Under the pieces are notes generated by a model. That model did not search any database. It was not told the origin of the DNA and saw nothing but the letters and a program-made list of their open reading frames with translations. A DNA stretch of 52,542 nucleotides from an uncultured Pelagibacteraceae bacterium (lineage in GTDB: Bacteria > Pseudomonadota > Alphaproteobacteria > Pelagibacterales > Pelagibacteraceae), in the NCBI GenBank assembly GCA_902595725.1, contig CACJRJ010000008.1, positions 1 through 52,542 of the forward strand, in the 5' to 3' direction. Made by a program: the position numbers and the translations under genes. Shown one piece after another: positions 1-10,915 of the stretch. Position 1 is the first letter of the stretch; the number at the start of each line of letters is the position of its first letter.

Positions 1-126
1 TTTGATAAAAAAATAGATCAACTTAACAAAGATAATAAATGGAAAGAAATAGAATTTTTTAAATCAAACTATATTGCTAGTAAAGATGTTAACGCATGGT
101 TAGGCCTTTACGAGGTTATAAAATAA
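1..126 (+). CDS. C-terminal end of an unidentified protein (partial)
   Basis: The window opens inside a reading frame that gives 41 residues ending in WLGLYEVIK and stops at TAA 124-126. The stop overlaps the ATG of the Rieske gene by one base, the same coupling seen between later genes, so it is probably the upstream member of this operon. The tail is hydrophilic and lysine-rich, with no motif I recognise. Function cannot be assigned from this fragment. Confidence 0.7.
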   Translation, partial: FDKKIDQLNKDNKWKEIEFFKSNYIASKDVNAWLGLYEVIK

Positions 127-1301
127 TGTCTGAAATTTATAATATTGTTGATAAAAAAAAATTAGATGTAGTCAAAAAACCTATTAGCAAAGCACACGGC
201 CTTCCAAATGAATGTTATACAAGCAAAGAGTATACATTAATTGAAAGAAAAAAACTTTTTGAAGACAAGTGGGTTGTAATAGGTGTTGCAAGCTCCATAC
301 CTAATATTGGTGACATTAAACCTTTTGATCTTTTAGGAATTCCTTTATTGTTGGTAAGAAACAAAAAGAATCAAATTAAAGTATTTCATAACATATGTAG
401 TCACAGAGGATCTAAACTTGTAACAGAATTATGTAAAAAAAAAAATATTATAAGATGTCCTTATCATTCTTGGGCATATAATTTAGATGGTGATTTAATA
501 GCCACTCCACATATTGGTGGTATGAATAAGCATAAGAGCCCAGGGTTTAAAAACTCTAAAAGTAATTTGAAAGAAATCAGATCATGCATATGGCTAGACT
601 TAATCATGATAAATATTAATAACAATGAGATACCTTTTGATAAATATATAAAACCACTTGATGATAGATGGTCAAAATTTTGGCCCAACAAAGATAGAAA
701 ATTAATAAGACACGCAAATGATTTTGGATATTTTAAACTAGAAGCCAAATGCAATTGGAAATTTGCAATTGAAAATTATTGTGAAAGTTATCATTTGCCA
801 TGGGTTCATCCAGGGCTAAATTCTTATTCAAAAATAGAAGATCATTATCACATTCAAGGTTTACCCAATCGATTTGCAGGCCAAGGTACTGTAGTTTACA
901 ATCCAAGACTTAAGGGAAAAAATAAATTTCCATGCTTTCCTAACTGGCCAAAAAATAAGGAACATGTAGCAGAGTATGTGGCATTATTTCCAAATGTAAT
1001 GCTAGGAATACACAAAGATCATTATTATGCTTACTGGTTAGAACCAATTAATCATGAGTATACTATAGAACATATGGAATTATATTACGTCGGAGAAGAA
1101 TCAGCTAACTCTAAAAAATTTAAATCACTAAGAAAGCAAAATCATAAATTATGGGAAGATATTCAAAAAGAAGATGTTGATATAATTCAAAGAATGCAGA
1201 TTGGAAGAAACTCACCAGTTTATAATGGTGGAAATTTTTCTCCAATTATGGATAATCCCACTCATCATTTTCATAAATGGGTAGCTAATAACTTGATTTA
1301 A
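126..1301 (+). CDS. Rieske-type ring-hydroxylating/demethylating oxygenase, alpha subunit
   Basis: This 391-residue protein is a Rieske non-heme iron oxygenase. The [2Fe-2S] ligands are Cys91-x-His93 (CSHRG) and Cys111-x-x-His114 (CPYHSW). The catalytic domain carries the mononuclear-iron motif ENYxExYHxxxxH, with His223 and His228, and a later Asp-rich segment (KEDVDII) that can supply the third ligand. Family members hydroxylate aromatics or demethylate quaternary amines (glycine betaine, carnitine, stachydrine). The carnitine-dehydrogenase-like and dimethylglycine-dehydrogenase-like genes downstream favour a betaine-type substrate, but that is inference. A reductase partner is not seen in the window. 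I chose ATG 126, which overlaps the previous stop, over the upstream ATG 96, which lies inside the preceding gene. The SET-domain gene follows after 4 bases. Confidence 0.85.
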   Translation: MSEIYNIVDKKKLDVVKKPISKAHGLPNECYTSKEYTLIERKKLFEDKWVVIGVASSIPNIGDIKPFDLLGIPLLLVRNKKNQIKVFHNICSHRGSKLVTELCKKKNIIRCPYHSWAYNLDGDLIATPHIGGMNKHKSPGFKNSKSNLKEIRSCIWLDLIMININNNEIPFDKYIKPLDDRWSKFWPNKDRKLIRHANDFGYFKLEAKCNWKFAIENYCESYHLPWVHPGLNSYSKIEDHYHIQGLPNRFAGQGTVVYNPRLKGKNKFPCFPNWPKNKEHVAEYVALFPNVMLGIHKDHYYAYWLEPINHEYTIEHMELYYVGEESANSKKFKSLRKQNHKLWEDIQKEDVDIIQRMQIGRNSPVYNGGNFSPIMDNPTHHFHKWVANNLI

Positions 1302-1305
1302 AATT

Positions 1306-1746
1306 ATGTATAGACCTTTACCAGATGAACTAACAATAAAAAACTCGCCAATAGAAGGATTAGGTCTTTTTTCTACCAAAGATATTAAAGCAAATACTTT
1401 TATTGGAGTTACTCATATTAGAGATGAGCAATTTGAAAACAAATATATTAGAACACCCTTGGGAGGGTTTTATAATCATTCAAACGATCCTACAGTTATG
1501 AGAATGGTTTCCAACATGTTGCCAACTTTAAAATTTGGTGATCCAATTGATACAAAAGCTAAAGCAAAAAGGTTTGATGAGAATGATACTAATAGAGAAA
1601 ACATGTATTACAATTTAAGTGAAAAACCCGATGCAAAATATATGTTTATGGTATCGGTCAAAGATATAAAAGCAGGTGAAGAGCTTACAGCTAATTATAA
1701 TTTATATACATACCCAAAAACAGGTGTTGGTATACAAATGCTTTAA
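1306..1746 (+). CDS. SET-domain protein (possible protein lysine methyltransferase)
   Basis: This 146-residue protein is essentially a lone SET domain. An N-terminal segment has IEGLGLFSTKDIKANTFIG at about residues 16-34, the typical opening strand. The SAM/catalytic NHS motif is at 57-59, and the C-terminal GEELTANY is at about 124-131. SET proteins transfer methyl groups from S-adenosylmethionine to lysine side chains. Bacterial copies are sporadic and their substrates are mostly unknown. It sits 4 bases after the Rieske gene and 4 bases before the DddP-like gene, so it should be co-transcribed with them. Whether it modifies one of these enzymes is not known. The post-SET cysteines of eukaryotic enzymes are absent. 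Confidence 0.8.
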   Translation: MYRPLPDELTIKNSPIEGLGLFSTKDIKANTFIGVTHIRDEQFENKYIRTPLGGFYNHSNDPTVMRMVSNMLPTLKFGDPIDTKAKAKRFDENDTNRENMYYNLSEKPDAKYMFMVSVKDIKAGEELTANYNLYTYPKTGVGIQML

Positions 1747-1750
1747 TTGA

Positions 1751-2986
1751 ATGAAATTCAATAGAAAAATTAATCCTAACATAAAACCAAATCAAAATTT
1801 CATCACAAAAAAAAGATTAAGAGAGGATGAAATTAATTTTCAGAAACTTAGATCTTACAGGTTGGACAGAGTAAAAAAAGAATTAGAAAAAAATAATTTA
1901 GAAGCTTGTATATTATTTGATCCCGTTAACATTAGATATGCTTTAGACACTGTAAACATGAGTGTTTATAATATGCATAATCTTACAAGATATTGTTTTG
2001 TGCCAGTAAATGGACCAGTAATTCTCTATGAGTATTTTAATTGTGAAATATTATCTAAAGATTTAAATTTAATTGATGAAATTAGACCAGCAATTACCTG
2101 GGATTATTTTAGTAATGGCGACCAAGCAAGCGTGCAATTAAAAAAATGGATTAGTGAAATAGAAGATTTATCAAGATCATTTTTTAAAAATAAAAAAATA
2201 GCAATTGATGTTATAAATGGACCAGCAGTTACTGCTTTAAATAAAGTTGGTATCGAAGTTGTAGATGCTAAATTTATTCTTGAACAAGCAAGAGTTATTA
2301 AATCTACAGAGGAACTAATATGTATGAAAGCTGCAATAGAAGTTGCTGAAATTGGAGTTACAAAAATGCGTAATGAGTTAAAAGCTGGCATGACCGAAGA
2401 TGAGCTTTGGTCAATTTTGCATAAAACAAATATTGAACATGGGGGAGAATGGATTGAATGCAGAATACTTTCATCTGGTGAAAGAACAAATCCATGGATG
2501 CAAGAAAGTAGCAATAAAGTTATTCAAAGTGGTGAAATAGTTGCATTTGATACTGACATGGTTGGTCCATATGGATATTGCGCTGATATATCGAGAACAT
2601 TTGTGGAGGGTCATAAATTTAATAATGAACAAAAACATTTATATAAAATGGCCACAGATCATATTAATCATAATGCTAGATTAATTAAAAATGGTGTGTC
2701 ATTCAGAGAGTTTACTGAAAAGTCATGGAAACTTCCTGAAGAATACTATGGTAATAGATATTCATGCATGATTCATGGAATTGGTCTTTGCGATGAGTGG
2801 CCACAAATAAAATATCCAACTGATGGGGGTCAAAGAGAAGGTTATTTTGAAAAAAATATGACCATAACTGTTGAGACATATATTGGTAAATTTGGTGGCA
2901 AAGAGGGTGTTAAACTAGAACAACAGTATTTAGTTGGTGAAAATAATCTTGAACTTATGTCACATCATCCTTTAGAAGATATATAA
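1751..2986 (+). CDS. dddP: DddP-like DMSP lyase (M24 metallopeptidase fold)
   Basis: This 411-residue protein has the creatinase/aminopeptidase P (M24) fold. DddP enzymes use it to cleave dimethylsulfoniopropionate to dimethyl sulfide and acrylate. All six metal positions of DddP can be traced: Asp267 and Asp269 (FDTD), Asp279 (CADISR), His342 (MIHGIGLCDEW), Glu375 (TVE) and Glu390 (KLE). Their spacing matches what I recall for characterised DddP (295, 297, 307, 371, 406, 421). The segments FDPVNIRYA, ERTNPWMQE and HGIGLCDEW are also DddP-like rather than generic prolidase. An AcuI-type acrylyl-CoA reductase gene about 13 kb downstream fits this role. The stop overlaps the next start (TAATG). 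The alternative is another M24 hydrolase acting on a small betaine-like compound. Confidence 0.78.
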   Translation: MKFNRKINPNIKPNQNFITKKRLREDEINFQKLRSYRLDRVKKELEKNNLEACILFDPVNIRYALDTVNMSVYNMHNLTRYCFVPVNGPVILYEYFNCEILSKDLNLIDEIRPAITWDYFSNGDQASVQLKKWISEIEDLSRSFFKNKKIAIDVINGPAVTALNKVGIEVVDAKFILEQARVIKSTEELICMKAAIEVAEIGVTKMRNELKAGMTEDELWSILHKTNIEHGGEWIECRILSSGERTNPWMQESSNKVIQSGEIVAFDTDMVGPYGYCADISRTFVEGHKFNNEQKHLYKMATDHINHNARLIKNGVSFREFTEKSWKLPEEYYGNRYSCMIHGIGLCDEWPQIKYPTDGGQREGYFEKNMTITVETYIGKFGGKEGVKLEQQYLVGENNLELMSHHPLEDI

Positions 2987-3393
2987 TGAAAATAATTTTA
3001 GTAATGGGATTACCAGGTGCAGGCAAAACAACCTTAGCAAATGAGTTGGCAAAACTAATTGAATGTAAAAGATTAAATGCAGACGAGGTTAGAAAAGCAG
3101 CAAACGACTGGGATTTTTCAGAAGAAGGAAGAAAAAGACAGGCAAAAAGAATGTCTGACGAGGCACTTAAAATAAAAAAAGAAGGCATTAATGTTATCGC
3201 TGATTTTATTTGTCCAACACCAGGGGCTAGAGAATTGTTTCCAGCAGACTATATTATTTGGGTAGACACTATTAAAGAAGGAAGGTTTGAAGATACAAAT
3301 CAAATGTTTATAAAACCAGATAAATTTAATTTTCATGTTACAACACAAGATGCTAAGCTATGGGCATCCAAAATTCTGGAGGATTTAAAATAA
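2986..3393 (+). CDS. Small P-loop kinase, adenylylsulfate-kinase-like
   Basis: This 135-residue protein has a Walker A motif at residues 8-16 (GLPGAGKTT) followed by LNADEVRKAAND, which resembles the LDGDxxR region of APS kinase. Lys/Arg-rich lid-like segments follow. It is shorter than CysC (about 200 residues) and lacks its C-terminal part. In the family the reaction would be ATP-dependent phosphorylation of adenylylsulfate, but small kinases of this type also phosphorylate other hydroxyl or polyol substrates. Start and stop overlap those of dddP and of the nucleotidyltransferase by one base each, so translation is probably coupled. No ATP sulfurylase is nearby, so a role outside sulfate assimilation is plausible. 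Confidence 0.7.
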   Translation: MKIILVMGLPGAGKTTLANELAKLIECKRLNADEVRKAANDWDFSEEGRKRQAKRMSDEALKIKKEGINVIADFICPTPGARELFPADYIIWVDTIKEGRFEDTNQMFIKPDKFNFHVTTQDAKLWASKILEDLK

Positions 3394-3767
3394 TGTCTTA
3401 TCAATGGGATAATAAAAAACCGACAGCTCAAATGTTAGGAAGATGGCAACCTTTTCATGATGGTCATTATGCCTTATTTGAAGAAATAATAAAAAAGACA
3501 GGTCAAGTTTGCATTCAGATAAGAGATGTTCAAGGAGTAGATGATAATCCTTTTGATTTCGAAACAGTTAAAAAAAAAATAGAAGAAAGATTAAATCGAA
3601 AATATGAAGGTAGATTTAAAGTTATTCTAGTTCCCAACATAACTAATATTTGTTATGGAAGAGGCGTTGGTTACAAGATAGAAGAAATAGTTATGCCCGA
3701 AGAAATACAAAAAATTTCTGCAACAAAAATAAGAGCAAAAATGCGAGAGGACGGAGATCTGAAGTGA
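3393..3767 (+). CDS. HIGH-motif nucleotidyltransferase (cytidylyl/adenylyltransferase-like)
   Basis: This 124-residue protein has GRWQPFHDGH at about residues 16-25, the HxGH-type motif of nucleotidyltransferases, and ISATKIR at about 108-114, the ISxTxxR motif that binds nucleotide phosphates. The N-terminal sequence most resembles NMN adenylyltransferase-type enzymes (GRFQPFHxGH), but the protein is shorter. Such enzymes transfer a nucleotidyl group onto a phosphorylated acceptor. A natural, untested partner is the product of the kinase gene immediately upstream. I use the ATG at 3393, which overlaps the kinase stop, not the in-frame ATG at 3360 inside the kinase gene. The last bases overlap the next gene in a GTGA arrangement. 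Confidence 0.75.
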   Translation: MSYQWDNKKPTAQMLGRWQPFHDGHYALFEEIIKKTGQVCIQIRDVQGVDDNPFDFETVKKKIEERLNRKYEGRFKVILVPNITNICYGRGVGYKIEEIVMPEEIQKISATKIRAKMREDGDLK

Positions 3768-4615
3768 ACGAAAGACTTAAGTCTATAGTAGATTTAGAAA
3801 AATATCCTATTTATGATTTAAATTCTCTAACAATTAAAAATTTGATTAAAAGATGCAAAGAAGAGTTAGATCAGTTTAGTTGTTCCAATATACCAAATTT
3901 TATTTTACCTAAATCATTAAAAATAATGAATTTAGAGTTAGAAAAACAATTAGATGAAGTTTATATGTCTAAAGAAAGTATAAATCCATATTTATACGCT
4001 GAGGATGATTTAAATTTACCTAAACATCATCCAAAAAGAACGTTTATGAATAGATACAATGGTTATTTAAATTCTGATTGTTTTCCAAAAAACTCAGAAA
4101 TGAAATATCTTTATGAAACAGATGAGTTATTAAAATTTATATCATCGTGTTTAGGTATTTCTCCTATTTATAGATGGGCGGACCCTTTAGCATGTCATGC
4201 TTATAATGTGATGAAGCCCAAAGGAATACTTCCTTGGCATTTTGATAGTTGTGAATTTACTTTAAGTATAATGATTCAAAAACCTGAAAAAGGAGGAATA
4301 TTTGAATACGTTCCCAATATAAGAGAACCTGGCAATGAAAATTTTGATGAAGTCAAAAAAGTTTTAAATGGTGATAGGACAAGGGTACGTCAATTAAAGT
4401 TAGAACCGGGTGACCTCCAAATATTTAAAGGAAGATTTACTTTGCATAGAGTAACAGAAATAGAAGGCCAAAAATCTAGATACATGTGTATTCCAGCTTA
4501 TGTTTTAGATCCATGGAGAGTAAATACTCCAGAACATTCAAAAGCAATATATGGAAAAGTATTACCAATTCATATCGAAAGAAATATTGCTAGGTCAGAC
4601 GGTTTAGCAGACTAA
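3764..4615 (+). CDS. 2-oxoglutarate/Fe(II) oxygenase of the HalD/BesD-like family
   Basis: This 283-residue protein starts at GTG 3764, within the TGA of the previous gene (GTGA overlap). The iron facial triad is visible as His159-x-Asp161 (WHFDS) and His228 (TLHRVTEIEG), with Arg239 as likely 2-oxoglutarate anchor. The surrounding GGIFEYVPNIRE and PGDLQIFKGR segments match my recollection of the amino-acid halogenase/hydroxylase family containing BesD and HalD. Those halogenases have Gly in place of the Asp. Here Asp is kept, so hydroxylation or desaturation is expected rather than chlorination. The substrate is unknown. The next gene starts directly after the stop, placing it in the same operon as the carnitine-dehydrogenase-like gene. 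Confidence 0.75.
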   Translation: MNERLKSIVDLEKYPIYDLNSLTIKNLIKRCKEELDQFSCSNIPNFILPKSLKIMNLELEKQLDEVYMSKESINPYLYAEDDLNLPKHHPKRTFMNRYNGYLNSDCFPKNSEMKYLYETDELLKFISSCLGISPIYRWADPLACHAYNVMKPKGILPWHFDSCEFTLSIMIQKPEKGGIFEYVPNIREPGNENFDEVKKVLNGDRTRVRQLKLEPGDLQIFKGRFTLHRVTEIEGQKSRYMCIPAYVLDPWRVNTPEHSKAIYGKVLPIHIERNIARSDGLAD

Positions 4616-5554
4616 ATGATTAAAAAAATTGCTGTTATTGGGACTGGAGTTATAGGAACAGGATGGATCATTAGATGTTTAGCGCATAATAAAAAGGTTA
4701 TTGCTTTTGATAAGGATTTGAAATTAGAAAAAAAATTACTTATTGAAATAAAACGTGCTTGGCCTTTTGTAAAAAAATTATTCAATAAAAAAAAACTTAA
4801 TCTTAAAAATTTTAAATATGTAACCTCTATAGAAGAAGCTGTTAAAAATGCAGATTTTATTCAAGAATGTGTCTCTGAAAATTACAAAGTAAAGACAAAT
4901 TTAATGAAAATTATAAGCAAAATTGCAAAATCTAATGCAATAATTTCATCAAGTTCATCCGGTTTGCTTCCAACTAGAATATACTCTAAATGTAAAAACC
5001 CCACTCGAGCAATGATAGGTCACCCATTTAATCCCGTTTATCTATGTCCTGGAGTTGAGATTGTTGCAGGAAAAAAAACTAAAAAAAATTATTTAAATAA
5101 AGCTAATAAATTTTATAAATCAATTTCCATGAATCCAATTATAGTTAAAAAAGAACTTCCCGGATATTTAGCTGATAGATTACAAGAAGCTTTATGGAGA
5201 GAAGCATTACATATTATTAACGAGGGTTATGCTACTACTAAAGATTTAGATAGAGCAATAGAAGATGGACCAGGACTAAGATGGTCATTGATGGGAACTT
5301 TTTTAACATTTCATTTAGCTGGAGGTAAGGCAGGTATGAAGCATATGTTAAAACAATTTGGTCCTGCGTTAAAATTACCTTGGACTAAACTTAAAGCTCC
5401 CAAACTTTCTAAAAAATTAACAGCAAGTGTTATTAAAGGCACTAAACAGCAAGCAAAAGGTAAATCAGTTGCAAGCATATCTAATATTAGAGACGAATAT
5501 TTAGTTAATCTTCAGAAGTTAAGAAAAAAATATGCAGACAAAATAAGAAAATGA
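4616..5554 (+). CDS. 3-hydroxyacyl-CoA dehydrogenase family, L-carnitine dehydrogenase-like
   Basis: This 312-residue NAD-dependent dehydrogenase has a Rossmann motif at residues 9-16 (GTGVIGTG), a poly-Ser segment at about 111-115 and the HPFNP motif at 136-140 typical of 3-hydroxyacyl-CoA dehydrogenases. The C-terminal part contains DGPGLRWSLMGTF and QFGPALKLPWTKL, which I associate with carnitine 3-dehydrogenases rather than fatty-acid enzymes. That reaction gives 3-dehydrocarnitine, which is then split to glycine betaine. It begins on the base after the previous stop, and the enoyl-CoA hydratase gene follows after 15 bases. A different 3-hydroxy acid substrate, such as one made by the upstream oxygenase, is possible. 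Confidence 0.75.
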   Translation: MIKKIAVIGTGVIGTGWIIRCLAHNKKVIAFDKDLKLEKKLLIEIKRAWPFVKKLFNKKKLNLKNFKYVTSIEEAVKNADFIQECVSENYKVKTNLMKIISKIAKSNAIISSSSSGLLPTRIYSKCKNPTRAMIGHPFNPVYLCPGVEIVAGKKTKKNYLNKANKFYKSISMNPIIVKKELPGYLADRLQEALWREALHIINEGYATTKDLDRAIEDGPGLRWSLMGTFLTFHLAGGKAGMKHMLKQFGPALKLPWTKLKAPKLSKKLTASVIKGTKQQAKGKSVASISNIRDEYLVNLQKLRKKYADKIRK

Positions 5555-5569
5555 TAGTAATAAAATATT

Positions 5570-6343
5570 ATGGTTATTTTGGTCAAAAATTTAGGTAATG
5601 GAATAAAAAAAATAACAATCAATGATCCAAAAACTTATAATTCATTGTCTTTTGCAACTTTAAGATCTCTTTTAAATACTTTCAAAAAACTTGATAAAGA
5701 TAACACTACCAAAGTAATAATCTTAAATGGTGCTGGCAAAGGTTTTAGTGCTGGTCATAATTTAAAAGAAGTAAAAAGTTTAAAAAAAAGATCAAAATAT
5801 CTTAAACTATTTAATCTTTGTTCAAAGGTAATGCTTCAGATAGTAGAAGGAAGAAAGCCAGTTATAGCAAAAGTGCATGGAGCAGCTTATGCAGCAGGAT
5901 GTCAACTAGCAACAAGTTGTGATTTAGCTTACAGCGCTAAAGATGCAACATTTGCAACACCAGGAGTTAATATTGGATTATTTTGTAGCACACCAATGGT
6001 TGCTGTTAGTAGAAAAATTAGCAGAAAAAGAATGATGAAAATGCTTTTAACAGGCGAACCCATTAATGCAAAATATGCAAAAGAAATAGGATTGATTAAT
6101 GATTGTTTTTCAAAATCAAATCTCAATAAAGAAGTTTTAAAGGTTGCAAAAACAATTGCTTCTAAATCAAATTTAACAATAAAAATTGGAAAGCAAGCGT
6201 TTTATAAACAATTAGAAATGCCTTTAAGAAAAGCTTATGCGTATACAAGTAGAATGATGACTTTAAACATGATGTCTATAGATGCTCACGAAGGAATATC
6301 AGCGTTTTTAAACAAGAGAAAACCTAAATGGAAAAATAAATGA
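5570..6343 (+). CDS. Enoyl-CoA hydratase/isomerase family protein
   Basis: This 257-residue crotonase-fold protein carries GFSAGHNLKEV (oxyanion-hole segment, about residues 59-69) and KPVIAKVHGAAYAAGCQLATSCDLAYSA-type sequence (second oxyanion loop, about 99-126). The TFATPGVNIGLF segment follows. The GHNL form resembles the mitochondrial ECHDC3-like branch. It probably hydrates or otherwise converts an acyl-CoA in the pathway encoded by this operon. A hydratase is needed between acrylyl-CoA and 3-hydroxypropionyl-CoA in some DMSP routes, but the substrate cannot be read from the sequence. The stop overlaps the next start by four bases (ATGA). Confidence 0.85.
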   Translation: MVILVKNLGNGIKKITINDPKTYNSLSFATLRSLLNTFKKLDKDNTTKVIILNGAGKGFSAGHNLKEVKSLKKRSKYLKLFNLCSKVMLQIVEGRKPVIAKVHGAAYAAGCQLATSCDLAYSAKDATFATPGVNIGLFCSTPMVAVSRKISRKRMMKMLLTGEPINAKYAKEIGLINDCFSKSNLNKEVLKVAKTIASKSNLTIKIGKQAFYKQLEMPLRKAYAYTSRMMTLNMMSIDAHEGISAFLNKRKPKWKNK

Positions 6344-6807
6344 GCGATGATCAAATAAAAGAAATTCTTAAAAATTCAAAAACAATTGCAATGATTGGCG
6401 TAAGCTCTGAAAAAAAAGGAGAAGATCCTAAAAATTTAAAAAGAAAACCAGCAAATGTTGTTATGAAGTATATGCAGGATTTTGGATATAAAGTAATACC
6501 CGTGAATCCTTTTGCAAAAGGAGAGGTTATCAACGGAGAAACCGTTGTTGAAAGTTTAGATAAAATTTCTGAAAAAATAGATATAGTAGATATATTTCGA
6601 CCATCAAAAGAAACACCTGGTTTTGCAAAAGAAGCTGCAAAGATTGGCGCTAAAACCTTATGGTTACAATATGGTATTCAGCATGAAGAAGCTAAAAAAA
6701 TTTCTGAAGAGGCTAATATAAAATATATAGAGAACAAATGTATTAAGCAAGAGTACCAAAAATTATTCCAAAAATCTAATCCGGTATTCCCACTTCTAAA
6801 GAATTAG
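6340..6807 (+). CDS. CoA-binding domain protein (YccU-like)
   Basis: This 155-residue protein is a single CoA-binding Rossmann-like domain. Visible segments are TIAMIGVSSEKKGEDPKN at about residues 14-31, YKVIPVNPFAKGEVI, VDIVDIFRPS and AKTLWLQYGIQHEEA. The family (YccU, PF13380 type) binds coenzyme A but has no firmly known reaction. Its start lies in the last four bases of the hydratase gene, and its TAG stop overlaps the GTG start of msrA, so it belongs to the operon. Confidence 0.85.
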   Translation: MSDDQIKEILKNSKTIAMIGVSSEKKGEDPKNLKRKPANVVMKYMQDFGYKVIPVNPFAKGEVINGETVVESLDKISEKIDIVDIFRPSKETPGFAKEAAKIGAKTLWLQYGIQHEEAKKISEEANIKYIENKCIKQEYQKLFQKSNPVFPLLKN

Positions 6808-7376
6808 TGAAAAAAATTTTATTTTTCATTTTTTTATTTCAAACATCTTTATTTGCTCAAGATCTAGAAAAAGCATATTTTGCTGGCGGTTGTTTTTGGT
6901 GTATGGAAGAATCTTTTGAAAAGTTTGATGGAGTTTCTAAAGTTATTTCTGGATATTCTGGGGGTTCGACTGAAAATCCAACTTATGAAGAAGTTACTTA
7001 TTCTAACACTGGGCATTTCGAAACTATAGAAATAATTTATGACAAAAACATTACAAGCTTTAATAAAATATTAGATCATTTTTGGATAAACATTGATCCC
7101 TTTGATGCAGTAGGCCAATTTTGTGATAAGGGATATAGCTATAGATCTGTTGCTTTTTTTAAAGATGATGAACAAAGAAAACTAATAAACAAAAGTAAGC
7201 GAAAAATTGAGCAAAAATTTAAGAAAAAAGTAGTAACTTATGTAATAAAATTTGATAAATTCTATGAAGCTGAAAATTATCATCAAGATTATTACAGAAA
7301 AAAATTTTTAAATTATCTTAGATATAAGAAAGCTTGTGGAAGAGAGAAAAAATTAAATAGCATATGGAATAAATGA
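6807..7376 (+). CDS. msrA: Peptide methionine sulfoxide reductase MsrA, probably exported
   Basis: This 189-residue MsrA has the catalytic motif GGCFWC at residues 27-32 (nucleophile Cys29), followed by SGYSGGSTENPTYEEVT and the GHFETIEI segment. It reduces methionine-S-sulfoxide in proteins. The first 17-18 residues (MKKILFFIFLFQTSLFAQ) form a clear signal peptide, so the enzyme is probably periplasmic. The start is GTG 6807, overlapping the preceding stop. Its C-terminal region contains a further Cys (KKACGREK) that could act in resolving the catalytic disulfide. No msrB is in the window. Overlap with the following flavodoxin-fold gene (ATGA) shows translational coupling. Confidence 0.92.
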   Translation: MKKILFFIFLFQTSLFAQDLEKAYFAGGCFWCMEESFEKFDGVSKVISGYSGGSTENPTYEEVTYSNTGHFETIEIIYDKNITSFNKILDHFWINIDPFDAVGQFCDKGYSYRSVAFFKDDEQRKLINKSKRKIEQKFKKKVVTYVIKFDKFYEAENYHQDYYRKKFLNYLRYKKACGREKKLNSIWNK

Positions 7377-7938
7377 CAAAGATTTTTTTAGTATATGGAC
7401 ATTATAATGAAAAATCATTTAATGCAGCAATAAGAGATACTTTTATTAAAACAGCAAATGAAAATGGAAATGAAGTAGATTGTGTTGATTTGTATAAAGA
7501 AAAATTTAATCCAGTATTTGCTGGCGAAGAACCAGATCAAGTTGTAACTGATCATCAAAAAAGAATAGAAAAATCTGATATCATTGTTTTAATTGCGCCG
7601 ATTTGGAATTTTAGAATGCCAGCTATTGTAGAGGGTTGGATAGATAAAGTTTTAGCGCCACCTTGGGCATTTAAATTTAAAAAGTTGTTTGGAAATTACG
7701 GGTATCCAATAGGGAATCTTAAAGGAAAAAGAGCAATTGTCTTTTGTACTTATGGATCGCCACAATTTGCTATAAGAACTTTTTTTTTAAACATGCCTAC
7801 AAAAAGGTTAAGAAGAGGAGTTTTTAATATATGTGGAATTACCGATGTAATTTATAAAAGATATTTTGCGGTACCATTTGTCTCAGCAGAAAAAAGAAAA
7901 AAATTTTTAGAAGATGTTAAAAGTACAGCATCAAATTT

Positions 7939-7942
<4 letters not shown>
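7373..7942 (+). CDS. NAD(P)H dehydrogenase (quinone)-like, flavodoxin fold
   Basis: This 189-residue protein belongs to the Flavodoxin_2 group (NQO1/KefF/MdaB-like). It has KIFLVYGHYNEKSFNAAIRD at the FMN/FAD phosphate loop (residues 3-22), VLIAPIWNFRMPAIVEGWIDKVL (about 72-94), and a glycine-rich GNYGYPIGNLKGKRAIVF region. These enzymes do two-electron reduction of quinones or flavin-linked substrates. It overlaps msrA and the next gene by four bases each. In this position it might supply reducing equivalents or detoxify quinones. The specific substrate is not evident. Confidence 0.83.

Positions 7943-10914
<2,972 letters not shown>

Positions 10915-10915
<1 letters not shown>

Noticed and set aside
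96-125. Upstream ATG start for the Rieske gene
   Set aside because: It would place the first 10 codons inside the preceding gene in another frame. ATG 126 overlapping the stop fits the local pattern.
2104-2514. 136-codon minus-strand open frame
   Set aside because: Shadow of dddP on the opposite strand; composition follows the antisense of a real protein.
3764-4615. Reading the 2-oxoglutarate enzyme as a halogenase
   Set aside because: The protein keeps Asp161 in the HxD motif; known halogenases of this family have Gly or Ala there to bind chloride.
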